Positions 17,409 through 25,979 are shown, numbered from the stretch's first letter. The stretch: DNA of 64,000 bases from an uncultured Azospirillum sp. (GCA_900538765.1 UQAB01000003.1:1-64000); one strand, 5' to 3'. The notes: generated by a model not told the origin, from the letters alone. Program-made: numbers and translations.

Positions 17409-18521
17409 ATGAAACTTGACTATACCCAAAATAAAGGGATATTGCACCTTTCCCTGAACGGAAACTGCCTGGCGTACGATGACGAAACGGTTAAAGCCGG
17501 CTTGTACGAGGCTGCCGCCCGTCCGCTTGTCAAACAGATAGTCGTTTCTGCTGAAAATATGCAAAAATGGGATTCGACTTTGGTTGTCGTTCTTTGCGAG
17601 TTGGTCAGAATTTCCCGCCGCCGTAAAATTAAGTACGATTTCAGCGCGCTTCCTGAACATCTTCAACGCCTGATTGACCTGGCCTTTTCCGTAGACCGTA
17701 AGCCGACCCATGGTGAAGAAAACAGTCTTCCTTTGTTGGAAGCCATGGGAACCTGGGGAATAAATGTCAGCCGGGGAGCGTTGAAAGGGTTGTATTTTAT
17801 AGGGGAAAGCCTGCGTTCACTTGGACGGATGTTGTTGTCAAAAGCCGTTTTTCGCAAGGTCGATTTTCTGTTTGCATTGGAAGACAGCAGTTATCGCGCT
17901 GTCGGGATTGTTTCCTTGGTCAGTTTTATGGTCGGGTTGATTTTGGCCTTTGTCGGCGCCATCCAGCTTAAAAATTTTGGCGCTCAGATTTATGTTGCCA
18001 GTCTGGTTGCCATCGGCATGACCCGGATTATGGGGGCGATTATGGCCGGCGTTGTCGTTTCGGGTCGAACCGGAGCCTCTTATGCCGCGACAATCGGTAC
18101 AATGCAGGTCAATGAGGAGATAGACGCGCTGAAAACGATGGGAATTCCGATTACGGATTTTCTGGTGTTGCCGCGAATGTCAAGCCTGATTATCAGTATG
18201 CCGTTTATTACGTTGCTGGCTGACGTGATGGGAATTATCGGCGGCGGAACGGTCGGCGTGCTGATGCTGGGCATATCTCCCGAAGAGTATATAAAATATA
18301 CACTTGACGCTTTGAGTATGAAAAACTTTCTGGTCGGCATCTTTCATGGCTTTGTTTACGGTTTTGTAATTGCTGCCTGCGGCTGTTATTACGGTGTCAA
18401 CTGCGGCAGAAACGCTGACAGCGTCGGTGTTGCCACGACCAAAGCCGTTGTGTCTTCAATCGTCTGGATGATCGTGGTGACGGGAATAATCACGGTTGCA
18501 ATGGAGGCGCTGGGTATATGA
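17409..18521 (+). CDS. mlaE: Mla-type lipid transport ABC permease with N-terminal STAS-like domain
   Basis: The 370-residue protein has a soluble N-terminal STAS-like domain (about 1-110) and a MlaE permease domain with about six helices. The conserved AGVVVSGRTGASYAATIGTM segment (about 215-235) and EIDALKTMGIP follow the MlaE signature. With MlaF and MlaD it forms an inner-membrane complex moving phospholipids between the membranes. The fused STAS domain replaces the separate MlaB of E. coli; such fusions are known. The stop overlaps the mlaF start by 4 nt. Confidence 0.92.
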   Translation: MKLDYTQNKGILHLSLNGNCLAYDDETVKAGLYEAAARPLVKQIVVSAENMQKWDSTLVVVLCELVRISRRRKIKYDFSALPEHLQRLIDLAFSVDRKPTHGEENSLPLLEAMGTWGINVSRGALKGLYFIGESLRSLGRMLLSKAVFRKVDFLFALEDSSYRAVGIVSLVSFMVGLILAFVGAIQLKNFGAQIYVASLVAIGMTRIMGAIMAGVVVSGRTGASYAATIGTMQVNEEIDALKTMGIPITDFLVLPRMSSLIISMPFITLLADVMGIIGGGTVGVLMLGISPEEYIKYTLDALSMKNFLVGIFHGFVYGFVIAACGCYYGVNCGRNADSVGVATTKAVVSSIVWMIVVTGIITVAMEALGI

Positions 18522-19282
18522 TAAAAGATACTGTTCAAATCCGGGCCGATAACCTGACAATTGCTTATGGCGACTTTGTATTGATGAAAAATCTCAGTTT
18601 TAACGTTAATGAACACGATATTTTCATCATCATGGGCGGCAGCGGCTGCGGCAAAAGCAGCCTGTTACGGATTTTGACCGGACTGCACGCCTCACCAACG
18701 GGAAAATTTTTGATAGACGGGATTGATTTTACGCATGCTTCGCCGGAGCGACAGGCTGAACTTATGAAACGCTGCGGCATTTTGTACCAGAGCGGCGCTT
18801 TGTTCAGTTCCATGACTTTAGGCGAAAATATAGCCCTGCCTTTACAGCAGTATACGGATTATTCTGCCGGGCTGATTAACGAGCTGGTCGAATTGAAGCT
18901 TGCTTTGGTCGGCCTGCATGGCTTTGCTGATTTTTATCCCTCGGAAATCAGCGGCGGTATGGCAAAACGTGCCGGTTTGGCGCGAGCCTTGGCGCTTGAT
19001 CCTGAAATCTTGTATTGTGACGAGCCTTCCGCCGGGCTTGACCCGATAAGCTCGAAACTGCTGGACGACTTGATTTTGGATTTGAACGAAAGTCTGGGAA
19101 CGACGTTTGTTATTGTAACGCATGAGCTGGCTTCAATTTTTGCCGTCGGGACGAATTCAATCTTTCTTGACGCGGAAACAAAGAGTATTCAGGCGCGTGG
19201 AAATCCGCGGGAATTGCTGCGCAACCCGCCGAATGACAAAATTTATAACTTTTTAACTCGTGGGAAGGAAAATCATGGCTAG
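18518..19282 (+). CDS. mlaF: Mla-type lipid transport ABC ATPase
   Basis: The 254-residue ATPase has the Walker A GGSGCGKSS (about 44-52), signature ISGGMAKRAGLARAL (about 146), Walker B ILYCDEPSAGLDP and the switch His in VTHEL. The MAKR variant of the signature is typical of the MlaF/Ttg2A family. It couples ATP hydrolysis to lipid movement by MlaE. Its ATG lies inside the end of mlaE, and its own end overlaps mlaD by 8 nt. Confidence 0.94.
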   Translation: MIKDTVQIRADNLTIAYGDFVLMKNLSFNVNEHDIFIIMGGSGCGKSSLLRILTGLHASPTGKFLIDGIDFTHASPERQAELMKRCGILYQSGALFSSMTLGENIALPLQQYTDYSAGLINELVELKLALVGLHGFADFYPSEISGGMAKRAGLARALALDPEILYCDEPSAGLDPISSKLLDDLILDLNESLGTTFVIVTHELASIFAVGTNSIFLDAETKSIQARGNPRELLRNPPNDKIYNFLTRGKENHG

Positions 19283-20066
19283 AAAACCCAATACCCGCAT
19301 GATAGGGATGTTTATGCTTCTTGGCATCATCAGCTTTATTGCCATTTTTGCATCTTTTATCGGGCAGCGTTTTTCGGGAAACAAGGATGATATGCTGTTG
19401 ATGTATTTTGAAGAATCAATCAAAGGGCTGAATGTCGGTTCGCCGGTGCTGTTCAAAGGCGTTGAAATCGGCAAAGTGGCAAAGATTGAACTGATTGCCG
19501 ATACCAAGGATCTCAGTTTCAGCATTCCGGTCTTTGTCCGCCTGGGCGATTATCAGAGCGTCATCGCCAGAGACGGAAACTATAAAAGCAAACGGCGCCT
19601 GCTGGATGATTTGATTGACAAGGGGCTGCGTGCCCGGCTCATCAGCCAAAGCTATCTGACCGGACAGTTGGCGATAGAATTTGAGATGTTTCCGGGAACG
19701 CCGATTGAGATGAAAAACAAGGGAGAATTTGACGGTGTTCTTGAAATCCCGACAATTCTTTCGCCAATGGGAGAATTTTCAAAAGATTTGCAGAACCTAC
19801 CGGTAAGACAAACATTAGATAAAATTAACGATGTTTTTGCCGAACTGGAGCGCCAGATTCCGGTCGTTATGCCACAGATAGCCAAAACCTTTGATAACGT
19901 TAACAAAGCCGTTGTCGATAATGCCAAAGTATCAACCGCCGTTTTGGTAAATCTCAGCAAAGCTGCGGACGGAATTAACAACGCTGCCAACTCTTTTGAA
20001 AATCTGGCGGATTATCTGGAACGGCATCCGGAAGCATTGCTGAGAGGTAAGGAGAAAGTAAAATGA
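19275..20066 (+). CDS. mlaD: MCE-domain lipid-binding protein of the Mla complex
   Basis: A 263-residue inner-membrane anchored periplasmic protein with one N-terminal helix (about 10-32) and an MCE domain (LNVGSPVLFKGVEIGKVAKIEL, about 55-78). MCE proteins form hexameric rings with a hydrophobic channel for lipids. The C-terminal 90 residues form a helical or coiled-coil tail. The ATG at 19275 was preferred to an upstream GTG because GGGAAGG sits 7 nt before it. It overlaps the lipoprotein gene by 4 nt. Confidence 0.92.
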   Translation: MARKPNTRMIGMFMLLGIISFIAIFASFIGQRFSGNKDDMLLMYFEESIKGLNVGSPVLFKGVEIGKVAKIELIADTKDLSFSIPVFVRLGDYQSVIARDGNYKSKRRLLDDLIDKGLRARLISQSYLTGQLAIEFEMFPGTPIEMKNKGEFDGVLEIPTILSPMGEFSKDLQNLPVRQTLDKINDVFAELERQIPVVMPQIAKTFDNVNKAVVDNAKVSTAVLVNLSKAADGINNAANSFENLADYLERHPEALLRGKEKVK

Positions 20067-20638
20067 AAAAATTATTAGCTTTATTGTTGGTTTTCTGTCT
20101 TTCCGGCTGTTTTAGCGGCAGTCCGAATGCAACATTTTACAATTTATCTCCGGCGGAAATTTCGGGAATAAAAGCCAACCCCAAACTGCGTTTCAGCGTC
20201 GGTATTGAAAAAGTTGTCATGCCTGATTATTTGAAGAAACCGCAGATTGTGACAAAAGATAAGGATAATTATGAACTGACCCAATCGGAATTTAACCGTT
20301 GGGGAGAAAGTCTGAGTGGCATGATGCAGCGGACGATTGCGCTTGATATTGCGCAGTATCTGCCAAATGCGACAGTCAAACCCAAAGGTTATATTACTGA
20401 AGAGTTTGATTATACGGTTTTGGTCGAAGTGACGGATTTTGGCGGAACTTTTGGCGACAAAGCCGTATTAAATGCCTGGTGGACCGTTTTTGACGGCAAT
20501 GGCGACAGCGTTTTGCGTAAAAACACCAAACTTTCCGTGCCGTTGGGGCAGGGATATAATGCTCTTGCCGAACAACAGAGTATTCTCTTAGGCGAACTCT
20601 CCGCGGATATATATAAGTCGCTGCTAAAATTAAAATAA
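20063..20638 (+). CDS. ABC-type transport auxiliary lipoprotein (PqiC-like)
   Basis: The 191-residue protein has a lipoprotein signal (MKKLLALLLVFCLSGC, lipobox LSGC, lipidated Cys 16) and the fold-typical ATFYNLSPA, VGIEKVVMPDYLKKPQIV and NRWGESLSGMMQRTI segments of the ABC transport auxiliary family. Such lipoproteins partner MCE systems in the outer membrane. It closes the four-gene mla operon and is followed by a terminator. The usual MlaC and MlaA genes are absent here and must lie elsewhere if present. Confidence 0.88.
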   Translation: MKKLLALLLVFCLSGCFSGSPNATFYNLSPAEISGIKANPKLRFSVGIEKVVMPDYLKKPQIVTKDKDNYELTQSEFNRWGESLSGMMQRTIALDIAQYLPNATVKPKGYITEEFDYTVLVEVTDFGGTFGDKAVLNAWWTVFDGNGDSVLRKNTKLSVPLGQGYNALAEQQSILLGELSADIYKSLLKLK

Positions 20639-20641
20639 GCA

Positions 20642-20676
20642 AAAACCCGAAGATTATAGTTAAATCTCCGGGTTTT
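20642..20676. terminator. rho-independent terminator after the mla operon
   Basis: The hairpin pairs AAAACCCG with CGGGTTTT, with an inner AGATT/AATCT stem, followed by a T-rich tract. It lies between the convergent lipoprotein and 89-aa genes. Confidence 0.8.
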
Positions 20677-20679
20677 CTT

Positions 20680-20949
20680 TTAGTCTTCATGAACTTTTTC
20701 TTGAAAGTCCTTCAATCTTTGAGAAGAAGCTTGAGGATAGACTTCCTGTAAAAATTCAATCGGCAATGAAGCCTTATACTTTAGGATAACCTTATGTAAA
20801 CGAATATTTTGCGAAAGCGTTTCATTATGTAACTCTTTCACTTCCCAATAAGCGTCCTTCCATTGAGAAAGCTCTCTTTTGTGAACGAAAACAGAGAAAA
20901 GAGAAACTAAGATAACCATAACCAAAGACAATAAAGCTAACTTTTTCAT
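20680..20949 (-). CDS. small hypothetical membrane-anchored protein
   Basis: An 89-residue protein with an N-terminal hydrophobic helix (MKKLALLSLVMVILVSLFSVF) acting as signal or anchor, then a charged, probably coiled-coil segment. No family recognised. The ATG at 20949 (MKKLAL) was preferred over one 15 codons upstream because it starts the typical signal sequence; no clear Shine-Dalgarno is seen for either. Confidence 0.6.
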   Translation of the reverse strand: MKKLALLSLVMVILVSLFSVFVHKRELSQWKDAYWEVKELHNETLSQNIRLHKVILKYKASLPIEFLQEVYPQASSQRLKDFQEKVHED

Positions 20950-21055
20950 AATTATATTTTTTATAAGATGTAAACTGCCAGAGCGGTTAAACACCTTGGA
21001 TTAATAATAAATATATCATGTGTCATAATATACTTTTTCGGTAATAACGTCAATA

Positions 21056-21997
21056 TTAAAAAGCCAGCACCGGGCGAACGGTGTGAGATGTATGACTTTC
21101 ATAGGGGAGGTGCTTAATGCGTTCTAGCACGCCGCCTGTATTAGCGCCGGTAGTTGCACAGAAAACCCACGCTGCGCTGGTATAGCTCTCAGACGACGAC
21201 CAGATATGTTCATTATGGTTTGTGAGTTGTGTTCCGCCAAGTTTGGATATGGTATTATTAACGGCATTCAAATTAGTGTACATACTATTCAGCATGCCCG
21301 GTGCCGGCAAACACCACTTACCCTTTGTTGCAGGAGCTGCGCTTGGTGCATAGTTTACAGCTGCCCATGCGGCCGGATATTTACTGCTGTTGCCTTGTTG
21401 TATGATTTTTTGCGTATTTGCACAAGCATCAAAATTCTTAATCGCAACAGTCCAATTTGTTGTTGCTCCGATACCCGTCGTAGTGCTGCTTGATGACCAC
21501 ATAATATTCTTTTGAATCGGGCTTGCCGTCATCACATAACCACAATTATCTCCACCGATATAGATAACAACACCAATCGGCGTCTTGCCGCTTTCTTTGT
21601 TCGTCGTACATGTCCCGTCATTATTAAGAATCTGGCCGATTCTGCAGTTCTTGGCATAACCGGTGCACTGGCCGAGAACAGCGCCTTTAGTCTGACACTT
21701 ACCATCTTTCCATTCGTAACCGGAAGTACAAGTACAGAATTTATATTTATCGTCGCACTTATCCGTTCCCGGCTGTTCGTTGGTTCCTGTACAAGTATAT
21801 TGATAAGAAGCATCACATTTTTTCTGCGGACAATACCATCCGTCACCAAACGGACACTTCAGGCAGCCGCCTTTGTTGGCGTTTTCTTTATAGCCAAGCT
21901 CGGCACAACTTTGAGCCGGCACACATTGCGCATATAATAAATTTGGGATTAAGGACAGACTTGTGCCAATGAGTAAAAATTTAAGATTAATATTCAT
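21056..21997 (-). CDS. secreted cysteine-rich protein with DUF1566-like C-terminal domain (paralog 1)
   Basis: The 313-residue protein has a signal peptide (MNINLKFLLIGTSLSLIPNLLYA) and a Cys-rich region to about residue 115 with many CxxC and EGF-like spacings. A C-terminal domain of about 190 residues follows, with KWCLPAPGML, EHIWSSSE and a terminal RPVLAF, the hallmark of DUF1566/FGE-sulfatase-like C-type-lectin folds often displayed at the cell surface. GGAG precedes the ATG. Its paralog at 25082-25870 shares the signal peptide and C-terminal domain but has a shorter Cys region. Function is unknown; ligand binding at the surface is inference. Confidence 0.82.
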   Translation of the reverse strand: MNINLKFLLIGTSLSLIPNLLYAQCVPAQSCAELGYKENANKGGCLKCPFGDGWYCPQKKCDASYQYTCTGTNEQPGTDKCDDKYKFCTCTSGYEWKDGKCQTKGAVLGQCTGYAKNCRIGQILNNDGTCTTNKESGKTPIGVVIYIGGDNCGYVMTASPIQKNIMWSSSSTTTGIGATTNWTVAIKNFDACANTQKIIQQGNSSKYPAAWAAVNYAPSAAPATKGKWCLPAPGMLNSMYTNLNAVNNTISKLGGTQLTNHNEHIWSSSESYTSAAWVFCATTGANTGGVLERIKHLPYESHTSHTVRPVLAF

Positions 21998-22149
21998 GTT
22001 TATTCTCCTATATTTTTGTTATTATAACAGGAACTAAACTAGTAATCAAATATTAATTTCATGAAGAGTAGAAAAAAATGACAAACAGGTAATAGCCTTC
22101 AAAGTAAAAACAGCCGGAAGCAAAGAGATAGAAGTAAAATTTTTGCACC

Positions 22150-22178
22150 TTGACAAGGTACTATCTATATGATATTTT
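22150..22178 (+). promoter_or_regulatory. promoter of the metal-efflux operon
   Basis: A consensus -35 TTGACA (22150-22155) and a -10 TATTTT (22173-22178) are separated by 17 nt. The following AT-rich 35 nt contain a partial dyad (TTAAACAATTATTTGAA), similar to the operators bound by ArsR/SmtB repressors such as the one encoded at 24284-24670. Operator function is inference. Confidence 0.7.
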
Positions 22179-22223
22179 AAACATATAAACAGTTAAACAA
22201 TTATTTGAATGAAAGGTGCGGAA

Positions 22224-22442
22224 ATGAGAAAAACCTATATGCTGGAAGATTTGGATTGTGCGAACTGTGCAGCAAAGCTTGAACGGGCAATCAGAGAAAT
22301 AGAAGGAGTTGTCTTTGCCAGCGTTTCTTTTATGACCCAAAAACTGACTTTGGAAACGGAAGGCGTGGAACATGATACGGTTTTGGATAAAGTTGAACAG
22401 ACAATTCTGAAGGTTGAGCCGGAAGTAACACTGGTACGTTAG
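22224..22442 (+). CDS. free-standing heavy-metal-associated (HMA) domain protein
   Basis: A 72-residue CopZ-like metallochaperone or detached sensor domain, with the metal-binding motif LDCANC near residue 10 (GMxCxxC variant) and a beta-alpha-beta-beta-alpha-beta pattern. It probably hands metal to the P-type ATPase encoded 11 nt downstream, which lacks its own N-terminal HMA domain. The ATG at 22224 was chosen because AAAGG lies 8 nt before it; the ATG five codons upstream has no ribosome site. Confidence 0.83.
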   Translation: MRKTYMLEDLDCANCAAKLERAIREIEGVVFASVSFMTQKLTLETEGVEHDTVLDKVEQTILKVEPEVTLVR

Positions 22443-22453
22443 GGAGAATTAGC

Positions 22454-24301
22454 GTGAAAAAACAGAAGAAACAGCTATTCAAAATCATTGTGGCGGCAAT
22501 CATTTTTTGTGGTGCTTTTTTTGCGCCGGATATCTGGTATCTGCCGGATGGCATGTTTCTTCTGAGTTATCTTGTCGTTGGTCTTGATGTGATTAAGAAA
22601 GCCCTGCGCAATATCGTCAACGGCCAGATATTTGATGAAAATTTTTTAATGACTTTGGCGACTTTCGGTGCGGTGGCGCTGGGAGAATATTCCGAAGCTG
22701 TCGGCGTCATGCTGTTTTATCAGATTGGGGAACTGTTTCAGTCTTATGCCGTCAACAAATCGCGCCGTTCTGTGGCTGCTTTGATGGATATCCGCCCTGA
22801 TTATGCCAATCTGAAAACGAAAGATGGCTTAAAAACCGTCAGCCCGGACGAGGTGTTGCCCGGTGATGTTATTGTCATCCGTCTGGGAGAGCGTGTTCCG
22901 TTGGACGGAGATATTGTCAAAGGAGATTCTCTGGTAGATACATCAGCCATAACCGGAGAATCCGTTCCGCGCGAGCTTGGCGTTGGTTCGCCGATAGTAA
23001 GCGGTTGCGTTAATATTAACGGCCTGTTGGAAGTCCGAGTCAAAAACGTTTATGCGGAATCAACCGTTTCCAAAATTTTGGACTTGGTTGAAAATTCAAC
23101 GGTAAAAAAGGCCAAAGTAGAACAGTTTATAACTAAATTTGCCCGTTATTACACACCGGCTGTTGTCCTTCTGGCTGTCGCGCTGGCTGTTTTGCCGCCC
23201 TTGCTGATAACCGGAGAAAGCTTTGCGGATTGGGTTTACCGTGCTTTGACGTTTTTGGTTATTTCCTGCCCCTGCGCTTTGGTTATTTCCGTTCCTTTAA
23301 GCTTTTTCGGCGGTATCGGCGCAGCGTCGCGGCAGGGGATTTTGGTTAAAGGCGGCAATTATCTGCAAGCGTTGTCTGAGGCGGAAATTGTTGTTTTTGA
23401 TAAAACCGGAACCCTGACGAAAGGAAGTTTTTCCGTTGTTGATGTCAATCCTGAAAAAATCAGCGCGGCGGAATTGTTGAAATATGCGGCTTATGCCGGT
23501 GTTCATTCAGGTCATCCGGTATCTCAGTCAATTCGCACGGCTTATAAGGGAGAAATCGATATATCCCAGGTTAATGCTTTTGAGGAAATTCCGGCACATG
23601 GTGTCAGCGCGGTTGTTGACGGGCGGCAGATATATGTCGGCAGCAGCCGTTTATTGAAAAAATATCAAATCAATTATCCTGAGGTAAATACCGTTGGTTC
23701 TGTAATTTATGTTGCTGTGGACGGTAAATTTGCCGGTTGGATACGTATTGCCGATGAAATCAAGTCGGATTCCAAAGCTGCTGTTGCCGATTTGAAAACC
23801 ATGGGTGTCCGCCGGACGGTTATGTTAACCGGAGATACGCGCCGCGTCGGAGAAGCAGTTGCGGCGGAACTGGGCTTAGATGAAGTCTGTACGGAATTGC
23901 TTCCGGCAGGAAAAGTAGAGAAAGTTGAAGAATTGCTGCGCGGAAAGTCTGCTTCCGGAAAACTGATTTTTGTCGGCGATGGTTTGAATGATGCGCCGGT
24001 TCTGGCAAGAGCCGATATCGGGATTGCCATGGGCGGCATCGGCTCAGATGCAGCGGTAGAAGCAGCCGATATCGTAATTATGACGGATGAACCGTCAAAA
24101 ATCGCTACGGCAATGCGGATTTCCAAAAAAACACTGACAATAGTCAAACAGAATATTGTTTTTGCGCTGGCCGTAAAATTTGCCGTTCTCGGTATGGGTG
24201 CCGCCGGAATGGCGACAATGTGGGAAGCCGTTTTTGCCGATGTTGGCGTTTCGGTGATCGCTATCTTGAATGCAATTAGAACGCTATATATTCGCCGTTA
24301 A
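22454..24301 (+). CDS. zntA: P1B-type heavy-metal-exporting ATPase (Zn/Cd/Pb type)
   Basis: The 615-residue pump starts at GTG with AGGGAGA upstream. It has the TGES actuator loop (AITGESVPRE), the CPC metal site in the membrane (SCPCALVISVP), the phosphorylation site DKTGTLTKG, GHPVSQSI and GDGLNDAPVL. The CPC and its context fit the Zn2+/Cd2+/Pb2+ subclass, exporting metal from cytosol to periplasm. It lacks the usual N-terminal HMA domain, which is encoded separately just upstream. The last 18 nt overlap the convergent regulator gene. Confidence 0.9.
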   Translation: MKKQKKQLFKIIVAAIIFCGAFFAPDIWYLPDGMFLLSYLVVGLDVIKKALRNIVNGQIFDENFLMTLATFGAVALGEYSEAVGVMLFYQIGELFQSYAVNKSRRSVAALMDIRPDYANLKTKDGLKTVSPDEVLPGDVIVIRLGERVPLDGDIVKGDSLVDTSAITGESVPRELGVGSPIVSGCVNINGLLEVRVKNVYAESTVSKILDLVENSTVKKAKVEQFITKFARYYTPAVVLLAVALAVLPPLLITGESFADWVYRALTFLVISCPCALVISVPLSFFGGIGAASRQGILVKGGNYLQALSEAEIVVFDKTGTLTKGSFSVVDVNPEKISAAELLKYAAYAGVHSGHPVSQSIRTAYKGEIDISQVNAFEEIPAHGVSAVVDGRQIYVGSSRLLKKYQINYPEVNTVGSVIYVAVDGKFAGWIRIADEIKSDSKAAVADLKTMGVRRTVMLTGDTRRVGEAVAAELGLDEVCTELLPAGKVEKVEELLRGKSASGKLIFVGDGLNDAPVLARADIGIAMGGIGSDAAVEAADIVIMTDEPSKIATAMRISKKTLTIVKQNIVFALAVKFAVLGMGAAGMATMWEAVFADVGVSVIAILNAIRTLYIRR

Positions 24302-24670
24302 GCATTCCATCTCAAAAACGTCGTCAATCATTTTATGAATTAGCCGGGCTGTTTGGGTCTCGGCTAATTTGTAATAGATTTCCTTGCCGGCCCGGCGGTT
24401 AACGATTAGTCCGGCCTGTCTCAGATTCCGCAGATGATGGGAAACGGCAGACGAACTCATGTCGATAGACAGGGAAATATTATTGACGCATTCTTCGCTG
24501 TGTGCCAGAAGCCAGAGAATACGCAGCCGGGTAGGGTCGCACAACTGCTGAAAAATCTCGGAAGCCTTATAAAAATCTTCTTCGCTCGGCATAGCCTGCA
24601 AAATCTTTTCCATATTTTGGTCATGATTATGAAGTTCTTTATGAAGACAGATTTTAATATTTTCAGTCAT
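24284..24670 (-). CDS. ArsR/SmtB-family metal-responsive repressor
   Basis: The 128-residue winged-helix protein has the ArsR core CDPTRLRILWLLAHSEECV and the recognition helix SSSAVSHHLRNLRQAGL. Histidines and acidic residues at the C-terminus (HKMIDDVFEME) and an N-terminal Cys/His stretch could bind metal as in CadC. These repressors release DNA when metal binds. It is convergent with the ATPase and likely represses the promoter at 22150. Confidence 0.87.
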   Translation of the reverse strand: MTENIKICLHKELHNHDQNMEKILQAMPSEEDFYKASEIFQQLCDPTRLRILWLLAHSEECVNNISLSIDMSSSAVSHHLRNLRQAGLIVNRRAGKEIYYKLAETQTARLIHKMIDDVFEMECLTANI

Positions 24671-24830
24671 CTCTGCTTACCTGTTTGGAGTAAAGTTTAA
24701 TTGTCTTAAAATATAAAATTTTTCAATCATTGTCAATGTAATGGTAAAAATGCGCTGTTTTAACAAATTATTTTTATATAAAATTTTCTCTTTTCAAAAT
24801 AAAAAGATTGCAACGGCAAGCTCTCCGTGC

Positions 24831-25051
24831 TATCCTTTATTCTAAGCGGCAGAGTTTGCCGCCGAGGGCGTCGAAACCCTTTGTCATTGTAGTCGTCAAG
24901 CATAATTGCGACTTAAAATAAGGATATGCTGATATCTGCCTGAATATGTGCTAGGGGCGGATGTCAGCGTTATAAGGCTTTGCACGAAAGCGCTGAGCCG
25001 ATTGCAATGACTCGGTTTCGAACATCCGTCCTCCTTTTAGGAGGATTTTTT
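24831..25051 (+). ncRNA. candidate structured leader RNA or sRNA ending in a terminator
   Basis: About 220 nt show nested pairing: a closing stem 24831-24840 with 24918-24926 (TATCC-T-TTAT/ATAAGGATA) around hairpins 24846-24862 (GCGGCA/TGCCGC) and 24891-24913 (AGTCG/CGACT); then a 13-bp stem 24928-24940 with 24956-24968; then a terminator at 25029. AT-rich DNA with a possible TATAAA lies upstream. It is either a free small RNA or the attenuator leader of the surface-protein gene at 25082. No known RNA family was recognised. Confidence 0.45.
25029..25051 (+). terminator. intrinsic terminator upstream of a surface-protein gene
   Basis: TCCTCC/GGAGGA pairs around TTTTA and is followed by six T. 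It lies only 30 nt before the ATG at 25082, so it either ends an upstream RNA or works as an attenuator. Arms flanking it, GAACATCC (25020-25027) and GGATGTTC (25071-25078), can also pair and would hide the ribosome site. Confidence 0.75.
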
Positions 25052-25081
25052 GTTTTAACTTTCGAAACAAGGATGTTCAAC

Positions 25082-25870
25082 ATGAGTATTAACTTTAAAT
25101 TTTTACTTTTAGGGACAAGCCTGTCCTTAATCCCACAATATGCTGCGGCGCAATGCGCAGTTACCGATTGTCAGCAATTAGGCTATACTTCTCTTCAAAA
25201 ATGTGACAACGGTTTGAAATGTCCGTTCGGCGAATATTGGGCTTGTCCCAAAGTTGAGGAAAAAGCCGTTCTCGGGCAATGCACCGGCTATGCCAAAAAT
25301 TGCAAAGTCGGTGATATTTTAAACAGTGACGGTACTTGCACAATAAATAAAGAAAGTGGCAAAGAACCGATAGGCGTCGTCGTAGCCATAAAAGACAATT
25401 GCGGTTATGCCATGACAGCAAGCCCGATACAGAAAGGTATTCTATGGTCATCAAACAACACAATAACGGGTATTGGTACGACAATAGATTGGACAGTTGC
25501 TATTAAGGATTTTGATGCTTGTGCAAACACACAAAAGATTATACAATTAGGCAACAGTAGCCAGTATCCGGCAGCTTGGGCGGCGGTAAATTATACGCCA
25601 AACACAGTGCCAACAACAAAGGGGAAGTGGTGCTTGCCGGCACCGGGCATGCTGAATAGTCTGTACACTAATTTGAATGCCGTTAATAATACAATTTCTA
25701 AGCTTGGTGGCGCACAACTTACAAATGATAACGAACACATCTGGTCATCATCAGAATGGGATAAACAGAATGCGTGGTATTTTCGAACATTGGGTAATGC
25801 CAATTCTGGAGGTATATGGGGTGGAAGTAAAGCTAACGGTATGACCATTCGTCCGGTTTTGGCTTTTTAA
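25082..25870 (+). CDS. secreted cysteine-rich protein with DUF1566-like C-terminal domain (paralog 2)
   Basis: A 262-residue paralog of the protein at 21056-21997. It shares the signal peptide pattern (MSINFKFLLLGTSLSLIPQYAAA), the CTGYAKNC segment, KWCLPAPGML, EHIWSSSE and the final RPVLAF, but has a shorter Cys-rich region. The two differ most between WSSSE and RPVLAF, the ligand-facing segment in C-type-lectin folds. The ATG at 25082 has AAGGATG upstream; an in-frame start at 24980 would run through the terminator and is rejected. Function is unknown. Confidence 0.82.
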   Translation: MSINFKFLLLGTSLSLIPQYAAAQCAVTDCQQLGYTSLQKCDNGLKCPFGEYWACPKVEEKAVLGQCTGYAKNCKVGDILNSDGTCTINKESGKEPIGVVVAIKDNCGYAMTASPIQKGILWSSNNTITGIGTTIDWTVAIKDFDACANTQKIIQLGNSSQYPAAWAAVNYTPNTVPTTKGKWCLPAPGMLNSLYTNLNAVNNTISKLGGAQLTNDNEHIWSSSEWDKQNAWYFRTLGNANSGGIWGGSKANGMTIRPVLAF

Positions 25871-25918
25871 TTCAAACATTATGCCGGCCAGTAATTGAAT
25901 TTTTATCAAAATATGAAA

Positions 25919-25945
25919 AAACCGCCCTCGGAGAGAGGGCGGTTT
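25919..25945. terminator. bidirectional terminator
   Basis: AAACCGCCCTC and GAGGGCGGTTT form a perfect 11-bp stem between the convergent surface-protein gene and the 845-aa gene. Confidence 0.88.
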
Positions 25946-25979
25946 GTGTAAACCCCAATGGAGTGTGATTGGTCAGGGG

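Noticed and set aside
24980..25081. Extended N-terminus of the 25.1-kb surface protein
   Set aside because: The extension would be translated from the structured RNA and terminator; the ATG at 25082 has a ribosome site and begins a signal peptide shared with the paralog.
21056..25870. A diversity-generating retroelement acting on the two DUF1566-like proteins
   Set aside because: There is no reverse transcriptase or template repeat in the window, and the two variable parts differ at many synonymous and non-adenine positions (for example in the Ser and Glu codons of WSSSE). Adenine-specific mutagenesis from one shared template would not produce this. It remains possible only with remote templates.
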